Assembly: GCA_016745075.1 (NCBI GenBank)
Contig: JADGDD010000003.1
Span: 310,001-374,000 of the forward strand
Reading direction: 5' to 3'
DNA length: 64,000 nt
Origin: Planctomycetota bacterium
Lineage (GTDB): Bacteria; Planctomycetota; UBA11346
Shown here: piece by piece, positions 45,301 through 53,284 of the stretch
Position numbering within the stretch: position 1 is the stretch's first letter
Layout: every line of letters starts with the position of its first letter
Notes under the pieces: generated by a model
The model's database searches: none
What the model was told of the DNA's origin: nothing
What the model saw: only the letters and a program-made list of their open reading frames with translations
Position numbers and translations under genes: made by a program

Positions 45301-46529
45301 TGTTTTTTTTCATTTGCAATTGCTTGGGCATCTCCACCAGCAGCAGTAATGTGTTGAGTGATATAGGCTTGGCGTATAGCACACTCTTCAACGAATCCAG
45401 ACCAGAATGATTCAAGGTTATTATCAGAATCAATGCGTCTGCCAAATTTTTCCTGTTTATCGTAATCTGGAGCACCGTCCCATTGTGCCAATTCTAAGAG
45501 CTGATTATTTAAGGCACGTAGGGCTTCATTATTATTGTTGTTTAATTCCGCATCTATCAGTTTGGCGAGGCCAGAATAGGTATCGGTGTTGAGTGTGCCC
45601 TCATATTTTTTCCATTGATCTGTAACCGTAACCGTTTGTTTGAAAAACGGTCCAAATTCAATGTTTATGAGTCCGTCTTCACTTCCTTCTTGGCGGAGCC
45701 AAACTTCAAACTTATATTCTTTGTTCTCATAAAAATAGCCAGTACGGCGAACGTCCGTAACGAATTCGTGAGTATAACAGTTTGGATTTTTATCTTTGTA
45801 TGGAGAGAACTCTATTTTTAAACTGGTTGTAGAACCGCCTTCTGGGCAAACATGTTGGCTATCGAGTAGCCAGTCATGTTGGCTGTTGACCTTACCGCCG
45901 CCAATAGTGCTGCTTTGGACAATGCCAGTTTTAGGGTGTGTTTTTTCTTTCATTCTATCGGTAGCAAACTTCTTTGGTGAGGTATAAAACGTTTTACGGA
46001 GAGAATAAACGTCGCCAGACCGAACCGCAGGCCCTTTTTCTGTAAAGTATAAACGGTTTTCAGCACCTCTACCAGAGATACATTTTTTTACGATTGATTT
46101 TCTGAGTAAATTGTACTTTCCGTTTTCAATACGGTAGATCCAGCATTCTCCTCCATTCCAATAGTCATCACCAATACAGTCCCACCAGTGCAGGCCAGCG
46201 CCGGTATTATGCTCAAGGAAATCTGCACCACCGCCGTCTGCAATCCAACCATGTTGAGAAATAATTGGTTCAAATCCAGTGTTTTTGGTAAAACAGTTTA
46301 ACATATAGTCAGAGTTCCATCCAGAAAAAGAGCGGACGGTACTAAGGTTCATGCCAAAACGAAAATCTTCAGCATCTTTATAGCGAACCGTGTCAGTAAT
46401 CGTAAAAATATCTTTGTCCGTATCGTGGATGATATTTTCAGCTGCGGTGGCAGTACTAAGAATAGTAGCCGAGAGTAATGCTTTGTGTACGAACCATTTT
46501 GAAATGGTGTAGTAATGCTGGAAAGTCAT
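42375..46529 (-). CDS. Giant clan GH-A-like glycosidase with two large helical insertions
   Basis: A 1384-residue exported protein, paralogous to the 871-residue protein at 49677-52292. Signal peptide ~1-30. Shared blocks: FGMNLSTVRSFSGW, CPEGGSTTSLKIEF and VWLRQEGS (carbohydrate-binding-like jelly roll), TLWIDNLLVWQTD, then a TIM-barrel domain with acid/base candidate E655 in IECANEPWNS, GGWDGMTVLGADDE, nucleophile candidate E1169 in TYEAGPGYLLPG and the C-terminal beta domain to NKEK. Unlike the paralogue it carries a ~185-residue helical, Asn/Lys/Gln-rich segment (~318-502) inside the jelly roll and a ~375-residue helical segment (~772-1148) between the two catalytic Glu. Family not assigned; GH39/GH5/GH51-like clan A by motif. 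GAGGAG precedes the ATG. Confidence 0.7.
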   Translation of the reverse strand: MTFQHYYTISKWFVHKALLSATILSTATAAENIIHDTDKDIFTITDTVRYKDAEDFRFGMNLSTVRSFSGWNSDYMLNCFTKNTGFEPIISQHGWIADGGGADFLEHNTGAGLHWWDCIGDDYWNGGECWIYRIENGKYNLLRKSIVKKCISGRGAENRLYFTEKGPAVRSGDVYSLRKTFYTSPKKFATDRMKEKTHPKTGIVQSSTIGGGKVNSQHDWLLDSQHVCPEGGSTTSLKIEFSPYKDKNPNCYTHEFVTDVRRTGYFYENKEYKFEVWLRQEGSEDGLINIEFGPFFKQTVTVTDQWKKYEGTLNTDTYSGLAKLIDAELNNNNNEALRALNNQLLELAQWDGAPDYDKQEKFGRRIDSDNNLESFWSGFVEECAIRQAYITQHITAAGGDAQAIANEKKHGHKLQKQIDSIADKTPAELAELPTKKRNAFIKIAKQINKKLGTTEWNSAKGHYQRQAKILADQMIQIQAPSDTLNTLLTRLSSVIPKPLGYSASTLKISGTSGTLWIDNLLVWQTDVPKFGVMPWVQESLKNMRPGMTRIWKGLATASVDAWIKDKFQAPRTANFNSIGSYNAFSLGESLTLCAQSGSNPWLILNPYWSGDELEGLMEYLYAPATIGYGKIRAEQGHPTPWADDFPTIYIECANEPWNSMFAPKAWSGNPEVYARIADYQFRTMKASSYFNHAQMKFVLGGRQDTRRGGWSQTTASFSQEADYQDFASYFGGWDGMTVLGADDEALLNNQIMYGPQIIDPPYVRAMNIDPNLHEKMALVLANDEDLLNDLFDSLPLTGDSLVVSGTELITQVESVTLTDMSIDNKSISRLKESINSPSTLSLMASVQDPDIEKTIFPVVFTGLAPHLLKPLALACSATSGENSFYKRAEKIGEGNIALYEQWIANITTTDPAAAGLQKRLLQGHDKYMQTKKPGYDNRMIAAKMVHKVVDAFHQHPELIPRIKETFSYYIGFGKMRAVNTQVDMILAGLSTTVAHKLLLAMKNDRTFAQQVITGLHTDDSFLDNTAAALAKTIVHTVTPVLSGTQPLLDKKGKAVPEKVYPISHLPEPLRSDLFAFIKECASLDVSQVDPVIPRITTALITAAEGDESQMKALSTNPLFIQSVKTRIMNSFADTCLDIMGSDGGISIRMESALKQLPEDPRVIKRATYEAGPGYLLPGAGKSSPEESESLGKSQLMGVTTIDIFLANLSKGFGPQGYFTFSTGDYWSTHNNALDLFPHASFQSLAMHNQYCRGDMMDVTYNAVRSVDIPDKKGQTAGMFGFKEVTIKGRKNIPLSMCYAYKKGETHSILLINRNINDTRTVQLHLPYTPSAHAKLYFMYTKDPMAGNRKEYLVKEQMREITDFKNGYEYQLPPHSFAIFVNKEK

Positions 46530-46553
46530 GGTGGCTCCTCTTTGGGTGCTGAG

Positions 46554-49500
46554 TTACTTTTCGTTGGTCCATATTTTTGTGCGTTGGATAAAATTATCTT
46601 GTAAGGCTTGTTGGTGTGTTGTTGCTAAAGTCTCTGGATTGCCTTGATAAAAGAGCTCAAAGTCATCTACATAGGTGCCGGTGGACGTTTCTCCGCGTAA
46701 TTCAATCGCGGAGAGCTGCGCACTACTCAGCTGGGTAATCTGGATGCCATCAAGAAGAACGGTGGCCTGTGAGCCTGTTTTGCAGACAATGCGTATTTCA
46801 TGCCACCCTTCTTTGGGCAGGGCAATGCCTGTATTATTGATGACAGATTTGTCTCGGCCCTTATATTTATAGCAGTTCCAATTTTTCAAAAACTCTGTGG
46901 TAGGCAGCGTGACAAAGGATTCTTCTAATACAGGCCCTTCTGTTGTCAGTGTTTCTAAAGGTTCACCTTTTTCATTAAAGCAGCTGAGTGCAAATCTGAA
47001 AATGGGTGATTGTCCAAGTATACCAACTTTAGGACCGCGTTTTATGTAGAATCGAATATGTCCATCTGTGAGTGGTGTAGGAAATTTATGACGAATTCCC
47101 AAAGCCCCAGCTTTATTACCACAGAGCACATCACCCCAATAATATAAATTTAATAACAAGCCTTGTGATTGTGCACGACCCATTTGTTTAATAAGTGCTG
47201 GGGTGTCGGCATTGGGAATGCGCTTATAGGTAAATCCCCAACGCGGTTGCAGAGCAAGATCGTAAATGTCTGTATACGATTCAAAATCATCACTATACGA
47301 TAGCCCGTCGGTATTTTTCTTCTGAATAGGTAAGAGTGGTGACTGGTAGAAACTGAGATCTGGATTTCTAAATTCTTGACGGCAGGCGGCATCAAATTCA
47401 GGATCAAGAAGACGATCAAAACAATAACGCATTTGCCAATAGCCACTGCCATCAGGGCCACTACCACGAAACACTATTTTGCCCGTTTGATCAAGAATCG
47501 TATCAGCACCGAATCCAGCAAAGGAACCATCTTCAAGCGATCGTCTTAAAATAGTTTTATTCCAGAGGCGTATTTGGTTGGAATGCCGTTCTGCATAAAG
47601 GTCTGTATAGATGTGTGGCTCAAAGCCGTAAATAATCTGATCCATATTCAGTCCACCTTCTTCAGCAATGGCCTGACTGGTATGGATGCATTCCATGGCG
47701 GTGCGAATGCGGTCATCATAGGTGGTTACAGTGTCACGATGGCCACCGTCATGGGCAGCAACACCAATAATTACCACACCTTTAGGACCATATTCTTTTG
47801 CGAGGCGATTGATCCGATTAAAAACAGTCAGACTTTTTTTGAAAGTTCGCTTACGCATATTACGTTCAGTATTGTGGTCACCCTTATGAGCTTTGGTGAT
47901 CCAAATAATCTTACCAGCGTGTTTTTTGAGAACGTCTTCAATTTTCCCCGGCTGGCGAATATTTTCCATCAGTAGTGTTGTGGGTGTTAGTGGGGCATCA
48001 AAGGTCACGAGAGGTAGTTTGTCTGCACCAAGATCTGTACGTGGAACAGCATTGGCAGGGAGAGATACTTTTTCTGACCCTCTATTGGTTGTGGTGAATT
48101 GTTGTTGTAAGAGAGCTGTTTCTGTAGGAGTGAACGGTTCTACTGCTGTTGTTTGTGTTGGTTGTAAGGCGCGATGCTGGGTTCGTAAGGTTTTGGCATG
48201 TCCCTTATAAAAAATTTCAACATCATCTAGATAAAAATTCTTTTTCAGTTCATCGGTACGAAAACCAACCCAGTCAATACTTTCAGATTGTAATTGACCA
48301 ATTTCTACGCCATCAACGGAAACGGTAGCCATTTGTGTTGGTGTGCAGTGTACGGTAATGGTATGCCAGGCATCTGGACTGAGTGCAACTGATCCTGGAA
48401 GGTCAGTACGAAAACTGCATGTGAATGTTTCTTTCATCCAGTCACCAGTTGCCATAATATGTCCTGCAAGCTCGTAGCTGTTTGTGGTGCCAAAAGCAAT
48501 ACAAAAGGCGCGTCTCACATCAAGATATGGACGGCTTGGTCTTTCCGGTAGGTCAACGTTATGTCTGCGAATGTGAAATGTTATATGTCCATCAAGGAGT
48601 GGAGCTGGAAAATCATGAAATAACCCATAGCGGGTTAGGCCTGGATCCGGTTTGTCATCATGTATGTAAATAGCTTGGGAATTATTGCGGCCTACATGAG
48701 GGAGCATATCTGGTCGTATATCTAAATATGCTTGGCTGGCATAACGAAAGCCCCAACGTGGCTCTAAGAGGAAACTATGGTTATCAGTATAGCCTTCAAA
48801 ATTATCACTATAACGTAGACCGTCTGCTGCTTCGGTGATGATTGGGAGAAGACGTTGTTTGTGTGGAATGAATTCTTTACGAACGGCATCATCATAGGTG
48901 GGGTTGGTGAGCCGTTCTAAAATATTGCGGGTTGCATGATAATGAACTCCGCGTTTTTCATGACTGCGATAAACTACCTTGCCGTCTGTATTGAGTACAC
49001 AGACAATGGTGCCGCCGTTATCGTGGCCGGGTGTTTTTGCATTGACAAAGCGGACAAAACTGGTGTGTCTTCGAGAAGTTGGATCTTTTTGATCGAGCAA
49101 GACCGGTATTTCTAAGCCGTAACGTTGCATGTATTCCTGTGCGGCTTGAGCATCGGCTGGTTTCTTTTTATCTGTTTTGGCCCAGATGGCGAGATAGGTA
49201 GCAGATGGGCAGTCTTTCATCAATTGTTTGAGGAAGGCTACTGCTGGCGCAGGCTGATCGTCTATTTCCTGCCAGTTAACAAACCTCTGTTGATAGCGGG
49301 TTATACTGGGGTTTATATGAATTAATACTCTGTTGTGTCCTGCATAATCTTTCTGTATATCTACGGTGTTTCCATGAATATTTTGCAAAACAAGTTCACC
49401 TTTTGGCGGCAATGGATAATCTAGGAGATCGCCATTACAGGCACCAAATTGTGGTTGAATGGGTTGTGCGAGACGGTGTTGTAAAATATCTGAGAGTTCT

Positions 49501-49592
49501 TCTTCTGAACTATACAATGGTGTGCTGAATAATGACAGGCCAAGAAGCATAGAGGGAATAGATGTGTATGCGAGTATGCGAATGTCTGGCAT
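46554..49592 (-). CDS. Secreted tandem redoxin-like / lectin-like protein
   Basis: A ~1012-residue exported protein with an N-terminal signal (ILAYTSIPSMLLGLSLFS). It is an internal duplication: each half has a thioredoxin-fold-like part (ITRYQQRFVNWQEID ... ATYLAIWAKTDK; KIIWITKAHKGDHNTERNM ... GVVIIGVAAHDGG) ending GK(V/I)V(Y/F)R, followed by a LamG-like beta sandwich (YSDNFEGYTDNHSFLLEPRW versus YSDDFESYTDIYDLALQPRW, and FYLDDVEIFYKG versus TYVDDFELFYQG). No CxxC active site is seen, so it is probably not a disulfide oxidoreductase. It lies between the two paralogous glycosidases and may bind polysaccharide. ATG at 49592 follows AAAGGG; longer starts to 49670 are possible. Confidence 0.6.
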   Translation of the reverse strand: MPDIRILAYTSIPSMLLGLSLFSTPLYSSEEELSDILQHRLAQPIQPQFGACNGDLLDYPLPPKGELVLQNIHGNTVDIQKDYAGHNRVLIHINPSITRYQQRFVNWQEIDDQPAPAVAFLKQLMKDCPSATYLAIWAKTDKKKPADAQAAQEYMQRYGLEIPVLLDQKDPTSRRHTSFVRFVNAKTPGHDNGGTIVCVLNTDGKVVYRSHEKRGVHYHATRNILERLTNPTYDDAVRKEFIPHKQRLLPIITEAADGLRYSDNFEGYTDNHSFLLEPRWGFRYASQAYLDIRPDMLPHVGRNNSQAIYIHDDKPDPGLTRYGLFHDFPAPLLDGHITFHIRRHNVDLPERPSRPYLDVRRAFCIAFGTTNSYELAGHIMATGDWMKETFTCSFRTDLPGSVALSPDAWHTITVHCTPTQMATVSVDGVEIGQLQSESIDWVGFRTDELKKNFYLDDVEIFYKGHAKTLRTQHRALQPTQTTAVEPFTPTETALLQQQFTTTNRGSEKVSLPANAVPRTDLGADKLPLVTFDAPLTPTTLLMENIRQPGKIEDVLKKHAGKIIWITKAHKGDHNTERNMRKRTFKKSLTVFNRINRLAKEYGPKGVVIIGVAAHDGGHRDTVTTYDDRIRTAMECIHTSQAIAEEGGLNMDQIIYGFEPHIYTDLYAERHSNQIRLWNKTILRRSLEDGSFAGFGADTILDQTGKIVFRGSGPDGSGYWQMRYCFDRLLDPEFDAACRQEFRNPDLSFYQSPLLPIQKKNTDGLSYSDDFESYTDIYDLALQPRWGFTYKRIPNADTPALIKQMGRAQSQGLLLNLYYWGDVLCGNKAGALGIRHKFPTPLTDGHIRFYIKRGPKVGILGQSPIFRFALSCFNEKGEPLETLTTEGPVLEESFVTLPTTEFLKNWNCYKYKGRDKSVINNTGIALPKEGWHEIRIVCKTGSQATVLLDGIQITQLSSAQLSAIELRGETSTGTYVDDFELFYQGNPETLATTHQQALQDNFIQRTKIWTNEK

Positions 49593-49676
49593 AAGACCCT
49601 TTCTAGAACTCATTTCTTGTGAATAGATACAGGAGTGCAGGACGCACTCCTGTGTCTCTGTCATTTTCAAGCGAAT

Positions 49677-52292
49677 TTATTGTTCTTCGCAAACAATAAC
49701 GTAGGCAGATGATGCTTGTGCAGTAAAATGATATTTGTTGGTAAAGTCATTCCGTTGTTCATGTTGCAGAACAATATTTTTCGCATCACGATTGCTGGTA
49801 CGTGGATCGTCACTAGTTAGATAATGAATATTTATTTCTGGCTTTGGTGTAAACGGAAGGTTTAGTTGAACATCCATCGCTTTATTATAATGACGGTTAA
49901 AAATGATGAAGCTATGTTGCTGGCCATTTTTGTAGGCATAACAGCGGGTAAAGGCAATATTTGGTTTTGCATCAATAGTGCGTTTGACCTTACGTTTACC
50001 GTCATAACTTTCTTTAATAACGGTTTCAGAGGGAAAGTCTACGCGTGTAAGTTCTGTTTCTTCAACACGCATTAAATCACCACCACAATAAGCATTGCGT
50101 AATTGTAAAGAGAGCCAAGACGGCCACGCATACAGTTGATTATGACTATGATGTGAAGAGAAGTTATTCCCCATGGCAAAACCAAAATAACATTGTGAAT
50201 GAAAGCCACCAGCTTGGGCAATCATGTAGGCATCAAGAGTGGTTACGCCAAGAGCGAGAGACTTGCCAACTTGCTCACCAACTGGGGTAAATGGTCGTCT
50301 GCCATTTGGGGTTGGATAGCCGGGACCGCCTTCGTACATGGCAACGCGGTATTCTTTACCAGGAATTTTTTGCGCGACTTCTTCGTGGAGAATGGCAAAA
50401 CGATCAAAGCGTGGTTCGACAATGCGTGGTGCATACATTAATTGTTTGCCATAAAAGTCAGTGTCATCTTTACCGAGTACGGTTAAGCCATCTGCGCCAC
50501 CAATGTAATAGGCTGCATCAATGGCATCGGACTCTGTTGCGCCAAGAGCAACTTGCATACTCCAGCCTGGTTTGTCTTTGAGATATTCTTTGGTTTTATA
50601 ATGGCGTTGCCATGCTTCTGATCCTGTTTTGCCATTGGCTGCAAACACAAATTGATCAGCATTGTAGTAGGGCGTTTGTTTAATGAGGTGGAATAAACGG
50701 TTGGTCATGCCAATGTAAATATCAATTTCTTCATGATACGGGCCGTAGCCGGTGCCCCACGCTTCATTATGAGACCCGATAATAATATCGGTAAAGATAC
50801 TGGTCCAGGGTTTTTCTTGGCCGTGGCTTGCCCGTAATGCACCCATTGGTGTATCAGTGCTGCCGCCGAGATATTCCATAAAGTCATGGATGTCTTTATC
50901 TGTTTGCTCAGAGCGTAAAATAATCCACGGTTCACTACCAACTTCTTGGCAGATAGATAAAAACGAATGAAAAGAGAAATGGTTTGTGCCATCTATGCGC
51001 CGGCCAATGCTCCATTGATCGGGCATACTCCAGCCATGCTGCAACATATTTTGAGTGGGTGATTTATAGCTACCCCAATAACGAAGATGCCCCGGTTTGT
51101 AGGCTTTGAGTGCTGCTGTATATTGTTTATTAAATGCGAAAGGTGGTGTGTCTGTTTGCCAAACAAGGAAGTTGTCTATCCAGAGGGTACCTGCTTCTGT
51201 GGATGAAATACTAAGATTCGCAATTTTTTGGGTAATAGTATTTTGTGAATCAGCAGGAATCGTTAATGTCACTTTTTGCCATTCCCCTGTTGCTACAACT
51301 GTTTGGCTGACAATGCCTGCAACATCAATAGTAACGGAACCACTACTCATACCTTCTTGCCGTACCCATACTTGGCAGGAAAATTCTTTCCCCTTGGTCA
51401 GTTCTAACCAACCACGTGGGACGGGTGTTTTATGGAGGAAGGCTTGTGCCATGCCCGCACCTTCTTCATTGCCCGGCAACGTTATTTTCATGCTGGCGGT
51501 AGAACCGCCTTCTGGACATTTATACGCAGGATCTATGCAATCAACAGCACCATTGTAAGCTTTAAAAAAACCATGAGCACTCCCAGTGTAACGTGGGTTT
51601 GGGTCTTGGAACCGTTTGCGTACATCATAAAGCGTGTCCTGAATAATCATAACATCACCAGGTTGTAGTGGGTTTTCATTATTAGGAATGGCTGTTTCAA
51701 ACTCAAAGCGTTCTATACGGTCATAATTTACTAATTTTTTGCCACGCATTTTTGGGCGATCTTTCAAATCCTCGACGGTGATGTCGCTAATACGAGTTGT
51801 GTGAAAGGACTCATGCTTTCCATTTACAAGCCGTAACAAATGCGCTTCTGCGCCAATCCACACGGCTGGGTCATACTTTTGGAAATTAGAAATACCTTTA
51901 CGGAAGGGCTGTCCTTTTTTCTCCCCTTTCTGCGGTCGTAAAAAGTATTTATTGAGCCCTTTTCTATCATTCCCTTTGCCAAAGTCATCATGTTCCTGAA
52001 CCAAAAATACATCTTTTATGCTATAGGGTTCCATAGTGCGTCGTTCATTCCACGCATTTAACATACAGGCATTGAACCACGCTTTGGGGCTAATAGAGCC
52101 TGAAAAGTTAGCGCCAAAGCGAGGTGGGTTACTGACCTGCACTTCATCAGTGATCGTATAGATGTCTATTGGCACTTCACGGGCAGTCGCCACTACATCT
52201 TGCCATGTTGTGTTTTCCGCAATGTCATCTGCTGCATGTAAACCATAAACAGCAAGTGAAGCAATGCATAGACTGGATAGGATTGGGTTCAT
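49677..52292 (-). CDS. Secreted clan GH-A-like glycosidase (compact paralogue)
   Basis: An 871-residue exported protein beginning MNPILSSLCIASLAVYGLHA (signal peptide) with AAGGAG eight bases before the ATG; the in-frame extension to 52451 is not supported. Domain order: N-terminal beta region (RFGANFSGSISPKAWF), jelly-roll CBM-like region (CPEGGSTASMKITL, QVWVRQEGMSSGSVTID, TLWIDNFLVWQTD), TIM barrel with SHNEAWGTGYG (acid/base Glu), GGADGLTVLGKDD and YEGGPGYPTPNG (nucleophile Glu), and a C-terminal beta sandwich (RCYAYKNGQQHSFIIFNRHY). Colinear with the 1384-residue paralogue except for that protein's two insertions. Probably first gene of the leftward operon; tandem repeats lie 70-100 bases upstream. 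Confidence 0.7.
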   Translation of the reverse strand: MNPILSSLCIASLAVYGLHAADDIAENTTWQDVVATAREVPIDIYTITDEVQVSNPPRFGANFSGSISPKAWFNACMLNAWNERRTMEPYSIKDVFLVQEHDDFGKGNDRKGLNKYFLRPQKGEKKGQPFRKGISNFQKYDPAVWIGAEAHLLRLVNGKHESFHTTRISDITVEDLKDRPKMRGKKLVNYDRIERFEFETAIPNNENPLQPGDVMIIQDTLYDVRKRFQDPNPRYTGSAHGFFKAYNGAVDCIDPAYKCPEGGSTASMKITLPGNEEGAGMAQAFLHKTPVPRGWLELTKGKEFSCQVWVRQEGMSSGSVTIDVAGIVSQTVVATGEWQKVTLTIPADSQNTITQKIANLSISSTEAGTLWIDNFLVWQTDTPPFAFNKQYTAALKAYKPGHLRYWGSYKSPTQNMLQHGWSMPDQWSIGRRIDGTNHFSFHSFLSICQEVGSEPWIILRSEQTDKDIHDFMEYLGGSTDTPMGALRASHGQEKPWTSIFTDIIIGSHNEAWGTGYGPYHEEIDIYIGMTNRLFHLIKQTPYYNADQFVFAANGKTGSEAWQRHYKTKEYLKDKPGWSMQVALGATESDAIDAAYYIGGADGLTVLGKDDTDFYGKQLMYAPRIVEPRFDRFAILHEEVAQKIPGKEYRVAMYEGGPGYPTPNGRRPFTPVGEQVGKSLALGVTTLDAYMIAQAGGFHSQCYFGFAMGNNFSSHHSHNQLYAWPSWLSLQLRNAYCGGDLMRVEETELTRVDFPSETVIKESYDGKRKVKRTIDAKPNIAFTRCYAYKNGQQHSFIIFNRHYNKAMDVQLNLPFTPKPEINIHYLTSDDPRTSNRDAKNIVLQHEQRNDFTNKYHFTAQASSAYVIVCEEQ

Positions 52293-52361
52293 GTAAAAAA
52301 TCTCCTTGAGGTAGTATACTAGTAAACATCCACAGATGCAGATAACTAACCAAGGAAAACC

Positions 52362-52393
52362 GGAATATGCTTTGTATGGAATATGCTTTGTAT
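52362..52393. promoter_or_regulatory. Tandem 16-bp direct repeat, likely regulator site
   Basis: GGAATATGCTTTGTAT occurs twice back to back, between the glycosidase operon start (52292) and the araC-type gene end (52409). AraC-family proteins bind adjacent direct half-sites of about this size, so it is a good candidate operator for the neighbouring regulator. A TAGTATACTA palindrome lies nearer the start at 52312-52321 and could cover the -10 region. Confidence 0.5.
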
Positions 52394-52408
52394 AGTACAA
52401 GAACGTTT

Positions 52409-53194
52409 TTACGTGTGCGGTAGTTTGTGTACCCAGACTGTAGGACTGCACTGGTGATACTGACTAAAAACACGGTGGAATTGAGCGTAGCTGCCAAAGC
52501 CTGCTTGTAGAGCGAGTGAGAGTAAGTCTTGCTCTGGATATTGGTGGTGTAGTGCCATGAAGAGCTCGATACGAACCCGATTACGAAAGTCATGTAATGA
52601 GATATGGCATTCTTTACGGAAGAGCCTGCTCAAATAGGAACGAGAGCAGGACAGCTTGTTTGCTAAAGCGGTTCCGTCCATACTGGGGTCATGGTTGATC
52701 AGAGATAAGCAATCTGCAATGAAGGGTGAAAGGTTGTGAAAACTTTCTGTACCAGCTTCTGTATGTAAGCGTTGTGCATGACTAGCAAGATACTGGCAGC
52801 CCGCATTAAATTCGTTGGCCTCGTTTCCTTGAATGTAAGCGAGGCGGGTAAAACCATCATCCAAAAACTGTGCGTCGGTCTTATGTATGTGGGCAACATG
52901 GTGAGGGGGAGGTTTATAATTACTGAGCAATTCTGGTGGAAAAGACAGTATCCACATGTAAAAATCGGCAGACTGATTGATGAGTTGATGTACAGAATCA
53001 ACGGGAAGCCATATCAATGATCCATGCTGAAGTGGCCAGACGCTTTCATCAACATGGAAGTGGCCAGTGCCCTGACGAACAAAGCACAGCTCAATGTGTT
53101 TATGGGTATGCGCATGTACATGCGGGAGGCTCCACGGCCCTGTTTGTGAGAGCCTTGCGTAATGGCCCTCAGCAAAAGTAATCGGTTCTAACAT
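52409..53194 (-). CDS. AraC-family transcriptional regulator
   Basis: A 262-residue regulator. The N-terminal cupin-like sensor (~1-130) shows LPHVHAHTHKHIELCFV and LIWLPVDSVHQLIN, typical of sugar-responsive AraC proteins. The C-terminal double helix-turn-helix spans ~165-260: LANKLSCSRSYLSRLFRKE and LALQAGFGSYAQFHRVFSQY followed by a P(x)W end (CSPTVWVHK) in place of the usual P-x-x-Y/F-R. The ATG at 53194 leaves a 90-base divergent promoter shared with the GH37-like gene; longer in-frame starts would overlap that gene. It is placed between the two arms of the polysaccharide region and probably controls both. Confidence 0.88.
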   Translation of the reverse strand: MLEPITFAEGHYARLSQTGPWSLPHVHAHTHKHIELCFVRQGTGHFHVDESVWPLQHGSLIWLPVDSVHQLINQSADFYMWILSFPPELLSNYKPPPHHVAHIHKTDAQFLDDGFTRLAYIQGNEANEFNAGCQYLASHAQRLHTEAGTESFHNLSPFIADCLSLINHDPSMDGTALANKLSCSRSYLSRLFRKECHISLHDFRNRVRIELFMALHHQYPEQDLLSLALQAGFGSYAQFHRVFSQYHQCSPTVWVHKLPHT

Positions 53195-53284
53195 GACACA
53201 AAATGATAGAAACCCTGTTGTAGAATAACAAGACATGATTTGTTTTGACTTACAATAGAGCAGAGAAGAAGAAAGGGTATTTAC

